Assembly (NCBI RefSeq): GCF_002214185.1
Contig: NZ_CP022161.1
Span: 6,021,486-6,085,485 of the forward strand
Reading direction: 5' to 3'
Source of the DNA: Streptomyces capitiformicae
GTDB taxonomy: Bacteria > Actinomycetota > Actinomycetes > Streptomycetales > Streptomycetaceae
DNA: 64,000 nt
A program made the position numbers and the translations under genes. Below are positions 1-8,775 of the stretch, in pieces (the first letter of the stretch is position 1; each line of letters begins with the position of its first letter). The notes under the pieces are model-generated. The model was not told the origin of the DNA. It did not search any database and saw only the letters and a program-made list of their open reading frames with translations.

Positions 1-658
1 CCCGGTATCCGAGTGACGAGGCGCGCGCGGCGAGGGCGAAGCGGGAGCGGAACGAGCCCCCGGTGAACTCCCGGACCTGGGTGGCCTTGGCGGCGAGGTC
101 GTCCGGCCGCCGCCAGATCGCCCGGTGTATCTGCTCGACGCGCTGCACGATGCCCAACTCGGCCGCGAACTCCCGCAGGTCGTCCAGGTCCGGCAGCAGC
201 ACCGGATGCGGCAGTGTCACCGTGCGCGGGGACAGCCGGACGGTCTCACCGTCGAGGTTGACGATCCGCAGCTCGCCGGAGTCGGTGGCACCCCGCAGGA
301 AACCGACCTCGTCCGGGTCGTCACCGACCACCGCCAGGTCGCGCAGCGCGGACTGCCACGCCTCGTCCGGCCACACCCGGGCCAGCAGGCCGGTGGGTAC
401 GGGCAGTGACGACACCATCCAGGCGTCGACCTGCGCGACGCACGCCGCGGCATGCCGATCCAGCCACTCGGCGAACCTCCGCAGCCGGTCCACCTCCGGG
501 TGGTCCTTGAGCGCGCGCGGCAGCGACTTCAACTGCCGCCCCGCCGACCGGCCCGAGGTGGCCCGTGCCGCCACCCGCCCCTCCACAAGGGCGACTTCAT
601 ACCCGTCACCCGCCGACAGCCAACCCACGACCCCCGCCTTCCGCGTCCAGAGCACCAT
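1..658 (-). CDS. DUF4132 domain protein, N-terminal part (runs off window)
   Basis: The leftward frame from an ATG (complement of 656-658) is open to the window edge, about 219 residues. It reads MVLWTRKAGVVGWLSAG and continues through KSLPRALKDHPEVDRL, a long helical stretch and LRIVNLDGETVRLSPRTV. From memory this pattern matches the DUF4132 (MolR-like) family of actinobacterial proteins, whose function is unknown. No signal peptide or membrane segment is visible, so a cytoplasmic protein is likely. The C-terminal part lies outside the window. Codon positions in this frame follow the high-GC third-position bias better than the competing forward frames over the same bases. Confidence 0.75.
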   Translation of the reverse strand, partial: MVLWTRKAGVVGWLSAGDGYEVALVEGRVAARATSGRSAGRQLKSLPRALKDHPEVDRLRRFAEWLDRHAAACVAQVDAWMVSSLPVPTGLLARVWPDEAWQSALRDLAVVGDDPDEVGFLRGATDSGELRIVNLDGETVRLSPRTVTLPHPVLLPDLDDLREFAAELGIVQRVEQIHRAIWRRPDDLAAKATQVREFTGGSFRSRFALAARASSLGYR

Positions 659-1002
659 GAAGAAAGCACAGTTCAGCCGGGGAAATCCCGGCCCAGTGCG
701 ACCATGTGCGGAACGCTAGCGGCGACCACTGACAATCGGCCCGGGGCCCTCTCGCGACAGGACCCGCCCGGTGGGCCGTTCGGCCCCGGCGACGAGCGGA
801 GACGCGAGGCGATCTTTCCGGCGTCCGGCAAGCCAAGCGGAGGAAGATCGCCGCCGCATCCGTAGAGCTACGTAAAGGGACTACGTACAACTGGCTAGTT
901 ACCGCCGATGCCGCGCCGATACACGGGCTCACGCTCGGTACGCGCCGACAAGCCGGGTCACCCTCCGTGCGCGCTGTTCGCGTGAACCTGGGGGCGGTCC
1001 CG
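659..1002. other. Intergenic region, no gene seen
   Basis: This 344-base stretch holds no convincing coding frame. It contains an inverted repeat with 9-base arms (GGCGATCTT at 808-816 and AAGATCGCC at 844-852, 27-base loop), a weak terminator-like or cruciform signal, and a short direct repeat of CTACGTA around 868-886 that may be part of the promoter of the DUF4132 gene. The forward ORF that covers part of it (452-865) has no family-like sequence. Confidence 0.4.
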
Positions 1003-1656
1003 TCACCGCGTCCAGTAGCGGATGTCGCGGAAGCGTGCCTCGACGCGGCCCGAACCGTGGTTGTACACGCCGTTCTTGAAGTAGCGGGTCGCGGGGCCCC
1101 GGTCGGCGACCGTCAGGACGAGCGAGTCGTCGAAGTACACCTTGATGGTCCCGGTCCCGCTGCTCGCCGAGTGGGCGATCTTCACATTGAACCAGGTGTC
1201 GTACGCCCCGGTCTTGAGCACCGTGCCGTCATAGCGCCGCACGGTGCCGCCGTTGGTGTCGTAGACGTTGAGCATGATGTCGGTGGCGGGGGTGCCCGAG
1301 GGGCGGACGCTGCGCAGGATCTGGACGAAGGAGGCGCCGTCGGAGCCGGACGGCAGATAGACGTCGGCGTCCCACATGCGGTCACCTGTCCTGTAGTCGT
1401 TCTTCCACCGCATCTCGGTGCGCGGGTCGGTGGAGCTGCCCTCCTCGAACGGCTCGTCGGCGGCGTACACCCACATGCGGTGGACGCCACCGCTGTAGCT
1501 GTGCCGGTCGCCGAGATCGAGGTTCCAGGGCTTCTGCCAGCTGTACGTGAACGAGGTCCGCGTCCAGCCGTCGGTCGGGTCGGCGAGGCGCGCCGCCGTC
1601 GTGGCGCCGGTGGCCAGCAGCACGGCCCCGGCCCGTAAGACCGATCTCCTGTTCAT
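1003..1656 (-). CDS. Tat-exported jelly-roll protein, possible polysaccharide lyase
   Basis: 217 residues. The ATG at 1656 is chosen because it follows GGAAGGA at good spacing and opens a twin-arginine leader (MNRRSVLRAGAVLLATGA). The mature part is beta-rich, with aromatic-rich strands (FTYSWQKPWNLDLG, HRMWVYAADEPFEEG) and a RTEMRW motif of the kind seen in concanavalin-like alginate/glucuronan lyases (PL7/PL20-type folds). The family assignment comes from memory of such folds, not from a search. The gene is divergent from a GH95-like gene and shares its 190-base intergenic region, so the two are probably co-regulated for extracellular polysaccharide attack. It could also be a non-catalytic binding protein. 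Confidence 0.6.
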   Translation of the reverse strand: MNRRSVLRAGAVLLATGATTAARLADPTDGWTRTSFTYSWQKPWNLDLGDRHSYSGGVHRMWVYAADEPFEEGSSTDPRTEMRWKNDYRTGDRMWDADVYLPSGSDGASFVQILRSVRPSGTPATDIMLNVYDTNGGTVRRYDGTVLKTGAYDTWFNVKIAHSASSGTGTIKVYFDDSLVLTVADRGPATRYFKNGVYNHGSGRVEARFRDIRYWTR

Positions 1657-1711
1657 CGTGTGTCCTTCCGGCGAGTGTGGGGAGGGGAAGTTCCTCGCAG
1701 GCAACCCCAAG

Positions 1712-1821
1712 ACATCGGATGAGTCAAGAGTCTGGACCTTTCTTCGTTCCTGCTCTCTCGCCACATGCGTCATTGACAGGCACACCACCTGTCCCTACGT
1801 TCGGCGATACACCCGATGTAT
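1712..1821. promoter_or_regulatory. Divergent promoter region with ACATCGGATG-type operator elements
   Basis: The intergenic region between the lyase-like and GH95-like genes carries ACATCGGATGA at 1712-1722 and the near-palindrome ATACACCCGATGTAT at 1807-1821. Both contain the same CATCSGATG half-site pattern. Such elements are typical operators of sugar-responsive GntR or LacI regulators in streptomycetes. The second lies about 30 bases ahead of the GH95 start codon. No regulator gene is adjacent, so the regulator is unknown. Confidence 0.4.
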
Positions 1822-1849
1822 TGAGGACCGTCAGGTCTGGAGGACGAAG

Positions 1850-4183
1850 ATGACCTCACAGCCGGGGAAACACTCACCGATGCCCCGCAGAGCGGTGATC
1901 GGCACCGCGCTGGGCGGCGCGGCAGCCGTGACCCTGTCCGGGACATCCCACGCCGCACCGCCCTTATCGGCGGAGCGGTCCGCCGAAGCCGCCCCAGTGA
2001 TCGGACGTGACAGACGTCCCTGGAAGCTCCGCGACACCATGACCACCGACGCCGCCTGGAACGCGTTCCTGCGCGGCCAGGACCTGCTGTGGACCAAACT
2101 GCCGACCCTCTGGCACGAGGGCCCGTTCCTCGGCGACGGGCTGCTCGGCAGCATGATCTACCGGGAGCCCGGCGCCAACCGGATCCGCTTCACCGTCCAG
2201 CACGGCCGAGTCCAGGACCACCGGCCCGAGTTCGGCAGCGGCTGGGGCACCTGCCGCCTCCCCGTCGGCCACCTCACCCTCGACCCGGTCGGCACCATCA
2301 CCGCCGTCGACTGGCGGCTGAGCCTGTGGAACGCCGAGCTCACCGGCACCGTCACCACCACCGCGGGCACCCTCACCCTCTCCGCGCTCATCCACGACGA
2401 GGTCCTGGCCGTACGCGTGACGGCCGGCGGCGACGAACAGGTCACCTGGACGTTCCACCCCGAGGAGGCCATCAGCCCCCGGAAGATCCAGGAGCCCCCG
2501 CCCGCCGGCTACACCGCCAACCCGCCCTGGACCACCCGCACCACCACCGACGGCACCGAGCAGGTTCTCCAACCCCTCACCGGCGGCCAGACCGCCACCG
2601 CGTACCGCCGCACCGGCGACGACCTGCTGCTCAGCGTCGGGCACAGCCACCCCTCCGACACCGCCGCCTCGGCCGCCTCCTTACGGAACCTCCGACGCGT
2701 GACCTCGTACGGCGCCCTCAGGCGGCGCCACACCCGCTGGTGGCACGCCTTCTACCGGAAGAGTTTCGTCTCGTTCCCCGACCAGCGGCTGCAGAGCTTC
2801 CACTGGATCCAGCTCTACAAGATCGCCTCCGCCAGCCGCGCGGGCGGCCCCGTCATGGCCACCTCCGGGCCCTGGCTGGAGCCCACACCCTGGCCCGCGG
2901 TCTGGTGGAACCTCAACGTCCAGCTGGAGTACTGGCTCATCCACGGCTCCAACCACCTGGAACTCGACTCGCTCGCCACCACGCTGCGCCAGAACCAGGA
3001 ACAGCTCATCGCCAACGTGCCCGCCCCCTACCGCAAGGACAGCTCCGGCGTCGGCCGCAGCTCCGACATGTTCGCCAACCGCGGTGTGGCGGTGCCGGGC
3101 GCCGGCAACGAGGCCGGCAACCTCACCTGGGCCCTGCACAACGTGTGGCTGTCCTACCGGCACACCATGGACAAGAGCCTCCTGCGCGACACGGTCTACC
3201 CGGTGCTGCGCCGGGCCGTCACCTACTACCTGCACTTCCTCACCCCTGGTAGCGACGGCAAGCTCCACCTCCCGAGCACGCTCTCGCCCGAGTACCCCGT
3301 CGTGCCGCCCCAGGACACCAACTACGACCTGGCCCTGATCCGCTGGGGTTGCCGAACGCTCATCGAGTCGGCCGAACTGCTCGGCCTCGACGACGAGTTG
3401 ATCCCGCGCTGGCAGGAGGTGCTGGCCAAGCTCACGCCGTACCCGGTCGACGACAACGGCTTCATGATCGGCGCCGACACCCCGTACGCCCAGTCCCACC
3501 GGCACTACTCGCACCTGCTGATGGTGTACCCGCTGTACCTCGTCAACTGGGAACAGCCCGAGAACCGCGAACTGATCGCCAAGTCGGTGGCCCACTGGCA
3601 GGCACTGAACAGCGCCCACCGGGGCTACAGCTACACCGGGGCCGCATCGATGTACGCGATGACCGGCGACGGCGACACCGCGATCACCTATCTGCGGAAG
3701 TTCTTCGACACCACCACCCGCTACCCCTGCCGCGCCAACACGCACTACACCGAGGCCGGTCCGGTCATCGAGACCCCGCTGTCCGCCTCGCAGTCCCTGC
3801 ACGACATGTTCTGCCAGAGCTGGGGCGGCGTGATCCGTGTCTTCCCGGCCGTTCCGTCCACCTGGGCGGACGTCACCCTGCACAACTTCCGCACCCAGGG
3901 CGCCTTCCTGCTCAGCGCCGTCCGCGAGGGCGGGAAGACCCGGTTCATCCGGATCAGGAGCGAGGCCGGCGAGCCCCTCAAGCTCCGGCACGGACTCAGC
4001 GGAACCCTCACCGTGCTGCTGGACGACGGCACACCGGCCCGCACCCGGGACCTGGGCGACGGCACCCTCGCCATCGACCTGCCCAGGGGCCGCGAGGTGC
4101 TCGTCCACGCCGGTGCCCGCCCCGACCTCGTCATCGCGCCCGTCGCCTTGAGCGAACCGGGCCCGGCCTGGGGCCTGCCGTAG
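1850..4183 (+). CDS. Secreted GH95-like glycoside hydrolase, two TTA codons
   Basis: 777 residues. The ATG at 1850 follows CTGGAGGACGA. A longer frame exists upstream but would read through the divergent promoter. The N-terminus MTSQPGKHSPMPRRAVIGTA is a Tat-type leader ending near SHAA. It is followed by a GH95-type N-terminal beta-sandwich (WHEGPFLGDGLLGSMIY) and an alpha/alpha barrel (WWNLNVQLEYWLIHGSNHLEL, GNEAGNLTWALHNVWLSYRH). GH95 enzymes act on alpha-L-fucosides or galactosides; substrate is inferred only. Two in-frame TTA codons (residues 39 and 278) make translation dependent on the bldA tRNA, so expression is likely delayed to development. The GH97 gene follows 28 bases later, suggesting one operon. 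Confidence 0.75.
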   Translation: MTSQPGKHSPMPRRAVIGTALGGAAAVTLSGTSHAAPPLSAERSAEAAPVIGRDRRPWKLRDTMTTDAAWNAFLRGQDLLWTKLPTLWHEGPFLGDGLLGSMIYREPGANRIRFTVQHGRVQDHRPEFGSGWGTCRLPVGHLTLDPVGTITAVDWRLSLWNAELTGTVTTTAGTLTLSALIHDEVLAVRVTAGGDEQVTWTFHPEEAISPRKIQEPPPAGYTANPPWTTRTTTDGTEQVLQPLTGGQTATAYRRTGDDLLLSVGHSHPSDTAASAASLRNLRRVTSYGALRRRHTRWWHAFYRKSFVSFPDQRLQSFHWIQLYKIASASRAGGPVMATSGPWLEPTPWPAVWWNLNVQLEYWLIHGSNHLELDSLATTLRQNQEQLIANVPAPYRKDSSGVGRSSDMFANRGVAVPGAGNEAGNLTWALHNVWLSYRHTMDKSLLRDTVYPVLRRAVTYYLHFLTPGSDGKLHLPSTLSPEYPVVPPQDTNYDLALIRWGCRTLIESAELLGLDDELIPRWQEVLAKLTPYPVDDNGFMIGADTPYAQSHRHYSHLLMVYPLYLVNWEQPENRELIAKSVAHWQALNSAHRGYSYTGAASMYAMTGDGDTAITYLRKFFDTTTRYPCRANTHYTEAGPVIETPLSASQSLHDMFCQSWGGVIRVFPAVPSTWADVTLHNFRTQGAFLLSAVREGGKTRFIRIRSEAGEPLKLRHGLSGTLTVLLDDGTPARTRDLGDGTLAIDLPRGREVLVHAGARPDLVIAPVALSEPGPAWGLP

Positions 4184-4211
4184 CCGCATACCGACAACAG
4201 GGAGGTTTCTC

Positions 4212-6116
4212 ATGGGGGTTGCTCGCAGAACCTCGGTCGCCGCGCTCTGCGCCGGGCTGGTGGCCACACTCTTCACGACCGGCCCCGCACGGGCCGAACA
4301 GGACGCACACGCATGGGCCGTGTCCGGCCCCGAACGCACGACGGCATCACCCGCACCGCGTGCCCGGGTGTCCCTGGACGACACCACCGGCAAGCTGAGC
4401 CTCGCGGTGTCCCGCGGCGGTCGTACGGTCATCGAACCGTCGCCCGTCGGCATCGTCACCGAACAGGCCGACTTCTCCCAGGACCTGCGCTTCCTGCACC
4501 GCAAGGACCGGATGGTCGACGAGCGGTACCGGACGAAGTCCGGCAAACGACTGGAACGCCGGGCCCTCATGAACGAGACCCGCCTGTCGTTCGCCACGCC
4601 CGAGGGCGCCCGGCTCGACCTCGTCGTCCGCGCCTCCGCCGACGGCGTCGCCTACCGCTACGTCCTGCCCGCCGCGTACGGCGACGTGCTCGGCGAGACC
4701 TCCGCGTTCCGACTGCCGTCGGACGCGAACGCATGGCTCGGCACCTACCGGGTCGACAACGAGGGCCAGTTCGCCCCGTACACGGCTGCCTCGGCACCCA
4801 CCGGCGAATACTCGGACCAGGCGCTCTTCGAGACCGACGGCGGCTACACCCTGCTCGCCGAATCCGACCTCACCGGCACCTACTCCGGCGCCCGACTCGC
4901 CCACGACCAGGGCACCGGCACCTATCGGATCAAGCTCGCCGACGACCGGGTCCGGACCGACGGCCCGCTCGCCACCCCCTGGCGGGCCATGGTCACCGGC
5001 GACCTCACCACCGTCACCCGCTCCACCTTCACCGACGACCTCGCCCGCGCCTCCAAGGTCGCCGACACCACCTGGGTACGGCCCGGAACCGTGTTGTGGA
5101 CCTGGCTCGCCGGCGGTCGCCCGGCCGGCCAGAGCCTCGCCGCGCAGAAGACGTACGTCGACTACGCGGCCGAACGGAACTGGCCCTACGAGGCCGTCGA
5201 CGCGGGCTGGTACTTCAAGGCCGACGCATGGGACACCACCGACCCCGACTGGCAGGCCAACAGCTGGCTGCCCGAACTCGTCGACCACGCACGCGCCAAG
5301 GGCGTCGGCATCATCGTCTGGATCCACCAGCGCGAACTCGACACCCCCGAGGAACGCGCCCAGTGGCTGCCCACCCTCGAACGGTGGGGCGTCAAAGGCG
5401 TCAAGATCGACTTCATGGACTCCGAGAAGCAGCCCATGCTCCAGTGGTACGACGCCATCCTGAAGGAGACCGCCGCCCACCACCTCATGGTCAACTTCCA
5501 CGGCTCCACCATCCCCAAGGGCATGCAACGCACCTGGCCCCACGTCATGACCCTGGAAGGCGTCGCCGGCGAGGAGAAGCGGACCAACACCGCCGTCCAC
5601 CTCACCACCCTGCCCTTCACCCGCAACGTCATCGGCTCCATGGACTTCACCCCCGGCGCCTTCCAACGCGTCGGCCTGCGCCCCAACTCCGACGCGGCCG
5701 AGGTCGGACTCGCCGTCACCTACGAGTCGGGCTTCCAGATGCTCGCGGGCACCCCCGAGTCGTACGACGCCCGGCCGCTCGCCCGGGCCTTCTTCGAGCA
5801 GATTCCCGCCGCCTGGGACGACACCCGGTTGCTCACCGGCCGACCGGGCCAGGAGGCCGTGCTCGCCCGGCGCGACGGCGACCGCTGGTTCCTGGGCGGC
5901 GTGTACGCCGGCGCCGCCCGCACGGCGGAGGTGCCGCTGTCCATCGGCCCCGGCCGCTGGCTCGTCGAGACGATCCGGGACGGCGCCGACGGCCTCGTCC
6001 AGGACCGCCAGGTGCTGCGCGGCGGCGACACCTTCACCGTCGACGTCGTCACCAACGGCGGCTTCGCCGCCATCGCCTGCCCCTGGAAACCGGGCGTCAC
6101 CACCTGCTACCGCTGA
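4212..6116 (+). CDS. Secreted GH97 alpha-glycosidase (retaining type)
   Basis: 634 residues with a Sec-type signal (MGVARRTSVAALCAGLVATL, cleavage near ARA-EQ). It has the GH97 architecture: an N-terminal beta-sandwich, a TIM barrel and a C-terminal beta domain. The barrel strand KGVKIDFMDSEKQ carries Asp400 at the position where retaining GH97 alpha-galactosidases have their nucleophile, and VMTLEGVAGEE supplies a candidate acid (Glu449). Inverting GH97 alpha-glucosidases lack that Asp, so alpha-galactosidase or a related retaining activity is the better guess. The ATG is preceded by GGGAGGTTT. The gene is 28 bases downstream of the GH95-like gene and probably shares its promoter. Confidence 0.85.
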   Translation: MGVARRTSVAALCAGLVATLFTTGPARAEQDAHAWAVSGPERTTASPAPRARVSLDDTTGKLSLAVSRGGRTVIEPSPVGIVTEQADFSQDLRFLHRKDRMVDERYRTKSGKRLERRALMNETRLSFATPEGARLDLVVRASADGVAYRYVLPAAYGDVLGETSAFRLPSDANAWLGTYRVDNEGQFAPYTAASAPTGEYSDQALFETDGGYTLLAESDLTGTYSGARLAHDQGTGTYRIKLADDRVRTDGPLATPWRAMVTGDLTTVTRSTFTDDLARASKVADTTWVRPGTVLWTWLAGGRPAGQSLAAQKTYVDYAAERNWPYEAVDAGWYFKADAWDTTDPDWQANSWLPELVDHARAKGVGIIVWIHQRELDTPEERAQWLPTLERWGVKGVKIDFMDSEKQPMLQWYDAILKETAAHHLMVNFHGSTIPKGMQRTWPHVMTLEGVAGEEKRTNTAVHLTTLPFTRNVIGSMDFTPGAFQRVGLRPNSDAAEVGLAVTYESGFQMLAGTPESYDARPLARAFFEQIPAAWDDTRLLTGRPGQEAVLARRDGDRWFLGGVYAGAARTAEVPLSIGPGRWLVETIRDGADGLVQDRQVLRGGDTFTVDVVTNGGFAAIACPWKPGVTTCYR

Positions 6117-6153
6117 CCGGCCACACGCACGGCGCGCCGAACCGCTCGCACCC

Positions 6154-6975
6154 TCAGGCGAAGCCGCCGTTGCTCAGCAGGAGTTGGCCGTTGATCCACT
6201 GCCCCTGGGGGGAACAGAGGAAGTCGACGAGGTGGGCGGCGTCCTGGGGGGTGCCGATACGGTTCAGCGGGGTGCGGCCAAGGATGTACTCGCGTCCCTC
6301 GTCGGTCATCCAACCGGTGTCCACCGGCCCCGGGTTGATGACGTTGGCGGTCACGCCCAGGTCGGCGAACTCGTGCGCGGCGGCCAGGGTGATGCGGTCC
6401 AGGGCCCCCTTGCTCGCGCCGTAGGGCAGGTTGCCGACGGTGTGGTCGCTGGTGAGGGCGATGATCCGGCCGCTGCCCGGGGAGGCCGCGAACCGTCGGC
6501 CGTACTCACGGATGAGCAGCCAGGTGGCGCGCGCGTTGACCGCGAAATGACGGTCGAAGCTCTCGACGGTGGTGTCCAGCAGACCGGAGTCGACCGATTC
6601 GCAGTGACACATGACGAGGGCCGTGATCTTTCCCAGCGCGCGTTCGACCTCGTCGAAGACACGGGCCGGGGTCTCCGGGTCGGCGAGGTCCGCTTCCACG
6701 GCCAGGGTGGCGGCGCCGCATTCGGTGAGGCCGGCGGTGATCGCCTCGGTCGCGCCGGACTCGACGCCCCAGCTCATGCGCTTGTCATAAGGGGTCCAGT
6801 AGGTGAAGGCGATGTCCCAGCCGGATGCCGCCAGTTGGCGGGCGATGCCCGCACCGATGCCGATCGTGCGGCCCACTCCGGTGAGCAGAGCCAGCGGGCG
6901 AGGGGTAGGAAGGGAAGCAGGGGAAGCAGGGGAGGGAACGGGGGTGGGTCGGCCGTGGTCGGAGTTCGTCGTCAC
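6154..6975 (-). CDS. SDR family oxidoreductase
   Basis: 273 residues starting at GTG, preceded by GGAAC. A Rossmann domain starts after a Pro/Ser-rich leader of about 27 residues. The nucleotide loop reads TGVGRTIGIGAGIA, a variant of TGxxxGxG closer to the spacing in enoyl-ACP-reductase-like SDRs. The catalytic YxxxK is PYGASKG, with a Ser in LTSDH upstream, and PGPVDTGWM closes the cofactor site. This is a classical NAD(P)-dependent dehydrogenase/reductase; the substrate is unknown. It converges on the GH97 gene, 37 bases away, and stands alone. Confidence 0.85.
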   Translation of the reverse strand: MTTNSDHGRPTPVPSPASPASLPTPRPLALLTGVGRTIGIGAGIARQLAASGWDIAFTYWTPYDKRMSWGVESGATEAITAGLTECGAATLAVEADLADPETPARVFDEVERALGKITALVMCHCESVDSGLLDTTVESFDRHFAVNARATWLLIREYGRRFAASPGSGRIIALTSDHTVGNLPYGASKGALDRITLAAAHEFADLGVTANVINPGPVDTGWMTDEGREYILGRTPLNRIGTPQDAAHLVDFLCSPQGQWINGQLLLSNGGFA

Positions 6976-7044
6976 GTTCCATGATCGTTCATGATCGGAA
7001 CCGGCTCGGCAACCGCGTTGATCGTGGCCGTGGTCCGTGGCGGC

Positions 7045-7302
7045 TCAGTGCCAGCCGAAGCGGCGGTCGACGACCGCGGCGAACTCCTCCAGGGTCAGTA
7101 CGGCGTCGCCGTTCTGGTCGGCGGCGTCGAAGAGGGCGGAGGAGGCGTCGGTGTCGCCGACCGCCCAGAACGGGAGATCCCCGGACGCGGCCAGGGACGG
7201 GCCTTTCGTACGCAGGGCGTTGATCACCTCCTCGCGGGTCAGCGTGCCGTTGTGGTCGAGGTCGAGTGCCTCGAACAGTCTTCGGGCCTTGTCGCTCGGC
7301 AT
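7045..7302 (-). CDS. Small EF-hand calcium-binding protein
   Basis: 85 residues. The ATG at 7302 is chosen over the longer frame because GAGGAAGGGGACGAG precedes it. Two canonical 12-residue EF-hand loops are visible: DLDHNGTLTREE near the N-terminus and DQNGDAVLTLEE near the C-terminus, each with acidic or Asn/Ser ligands at positions 1, 3, 5 and Glu at 12. The protein has no signal or membrane segment and is likely a cytoplasmic calcium sensor or buffer, like the calerythrin/CabB-type proteins of streptomycetes. Confidence 0.85.
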   Translation of the reverse strand: MPSDKARRLFEALDLDHNGTLTREEVINALRTKGPSLAASGDLPFWAVGDTDASSALFDAADQNGDAVLTLEEFAAVVDRRFGWH

Positions 7303-7410
7303 AGGGTTCTCGTCCCCTTCCTCGGCGGTGGGTGGGCGGGCGGGTCGGCCTGCCCGGCTCACGAACGACAACGATTGCTCGTACATCCTGGTTCCCCGCC
7401 GCCGTACGGC

Positions 7411-7790
7411 CTACAGGGCTCGGGCGACGAGAAGGGCGACGTCGTCGTGGTCGTCGGGGTGGCGCAGTCCGTACAGGAGCAGATCGCAGGTTTCCTCCAG
7501 GGAGCGGTGGGGTGCGTCAAGGTAGCCGAGCAGGACGTCGAGGCGGTCGTCGATGGAGTGGAGCCTGGTCTCCACGAGGCCGTCGGTGTAAAGGACCAGC
7601 AGGTCGCCGGGGTCGAGGCGGGGTCATGGTCATCTCGAAGGGGACGCCGCCGACGCCGAGCGGGGCGCCGGTGGGCAGTTCGAGCAGCGTGGGGGAGCGG
7701 CCGGAGCGGGCCAGCGCGGGCGGTACGTGCCCGGCGTTGGCCATGCGGCACTGTCTCGTGCCGGGGTCGTACACCGCGTACGGGGTCGGC
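7411..7790 (-). pseudogene. 3' fragment of a SpoIIE-type (PP2C) phosphatase, 5'-truncated and frameshifted
   Basis: Reading leftward, the frame AVYDPGTRQCRMANAGH and GAPLGVGGVPFEM matches the SpoIIE/PP2C core. At about 7614 one extra C in a CCGCC run shifts the frame. The next frame then continues DPGDLLVLYTDGLVETR, LDAPHRSLEETCDLL and DDHDDVALLVARAL to a stop at 7411. Sequence before AVYDP is missing: the 5' part is cut off at about 7785. The metal-binding first half of the phosphatase domain is absent, so the product would be dead even without the frameshift. It is joined head to head with another phosphatase fragment. Confidence 0.8.
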
Positions 7791-8333
7791 GGCGGACCGG
7801 GCCACCCGCTGCGCCTCCGCCGTGCGGCAACTCGTACCCGTGCCGCAACCCGACGACATCGCCCTCCTCCTGGCCCGCACCCATACGCTGGGCGCCGACC
7901 ACGTCGTCTCCTGGGACGTGCCCGTGGACCCGGCCGCCGTCGCCGTCGCCCGGGCCCGGGCGACCCGCCAGGTGGTGGCCTGGGGGCTGGGGGAGCTGGC
8001 CACGACGACGGAGCTCATCGTGAGCGAGCTGGTCACCAACGCGATCCGCTACGCCACCCCACCCCTACGGCTGCGCCTGCTCCGCAATGCCCGCCTGACC
8101 TGCGAGGTCTCCGACGCCAGCAGCACGGCCCCCGGCTGCGGCAGGCCCGGAGCATGGACGAAGGCGGCCGCGGCCTCTTCCTGGTGGTTCAGCTCAGCCA
8201 TCGATGGGGGTCCCGGTACACCGCGGACGGGAAGATCATCTGGGCCGAGCAGGAGATCGAGCAGGAGATCGAAAAGGAAGGCCGGTTCACGCCTCGGCGA
8301 GAAGGCCGTCCATCTGCCCGACCGCCTGCTTGA
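7785..8333 (+). pseudogene. 3' fragment of a SpoIIE phosphatase with HATPase domain, 5'-truncated and frameshifted
   Basis: The rightward frame starts abruptly at ASAVRQLVPVPQPDDIALLLA, the end of a PP2C domain, and runs into an RsbW-like ATPase (VAWGLGELATTTELIVSELV, TNAIRYATPPLRLRLL). After CEVSDASSTAP a missing C in a C5 run at about 8130 shifts the frame. The family sequence resumes as RSMDEGGRGLFLVVQLSHRW and IIWAEQEIEQEIEK. The usual PAS/GAF and PP2C parts are absent. The tail overlaps the end of the convergent SRPBCC gene by about 47 bases. This is a different paralogue from the leftward fragment, because that one lacks the HATPase domain. Confidence 0.8.
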
Positions 8334-8775
8334 GGCCTTCCTCCATGCCCATCTTCGCCAGCTGCTCCATCTGCTCCCGGGTGTCGAAGACGGACCGGAT
8401 CTCCATGCGGGTGCCGGTCTCGTGCCGGGTCAGCCGTACCTGCGTGGTGGTGGTCGGCATGGTGGCGCTCGGCGTGCCGTCCGCGTCGGCGAAGCCGTCG
8501 GTGAACTCCAGGGACGTCGGCGGGGCGATCGACGTGACACGCCACCAGCCACGGTGTTTGTCGCCCTCGGGGCCCGTCATGAAGTAGGTGACCTCGCCGC
8601 CCGGCGTGAGGTCGTGGGTCTCGACGGTGGCCGGGTAGGTCGGCGGTCCCCACCAACGCTCCAGCCGGCGCGGGTCCGCCCACAACTGCCACACCTTCTC
8701 GACCGGGGCCGCGAAGTCCGCGATCAGGGTGAGGGTGAGGTTGTCGAAATCCTTGTCCACGCTGGTCACACTCAT
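8287..8775 (-). CDS. SRPBCC (AHSA1-like) domain protein
   Basis: 162 residues. The ATG at 8775 overlaps the stop of the ArsR gene by four bases (ATGA), so the two are translationally coupled. FAAPVEKVWQLWADPRRLER and WWGPPTYPATVETHDLTPGG are diagnostic of the AHSA1 branch of the START-like helix-grip fold. The C-terminal helix (MEQLAKMGMEEGLKQAVGQM) matches the family. Such proteins bind hydrophobic small ligands and are very often encoded directly after an ArsR repressor, as here. No catalytic role can be read from the sequence. Confidence 0.9.
   Translation of the reverse strand: MSVTSVDKDFDNLTLTLIADFAAPVEKVWQLWADPRRLERWWGPPTYPATVETHDLTPGGEVTYFMTGPEGDKHRGWWRVTSIAPPTSLEFTDGFADADGTPSATMPTTTTQVRLTRHETGTRMEIRSVFDTREQMEQLAKMGMEEGLKQAVGQMDGLLAEA

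Noticed and set aside
452..865. Plus-strand frame over the DUF4132 start
   Set aside because: Pro/Arg-rich without family resemblance, and antisense to the recognised gene.
2681..4597. A 638-codon open frame on the minus strand across the GH95 and GH97 genes
   Set aside because: It is antisense to two genes with clear family motifs, rich in Gly, Val, Arg and Asp, and without domain-like sequence. Such shadows are normal at this GC content.
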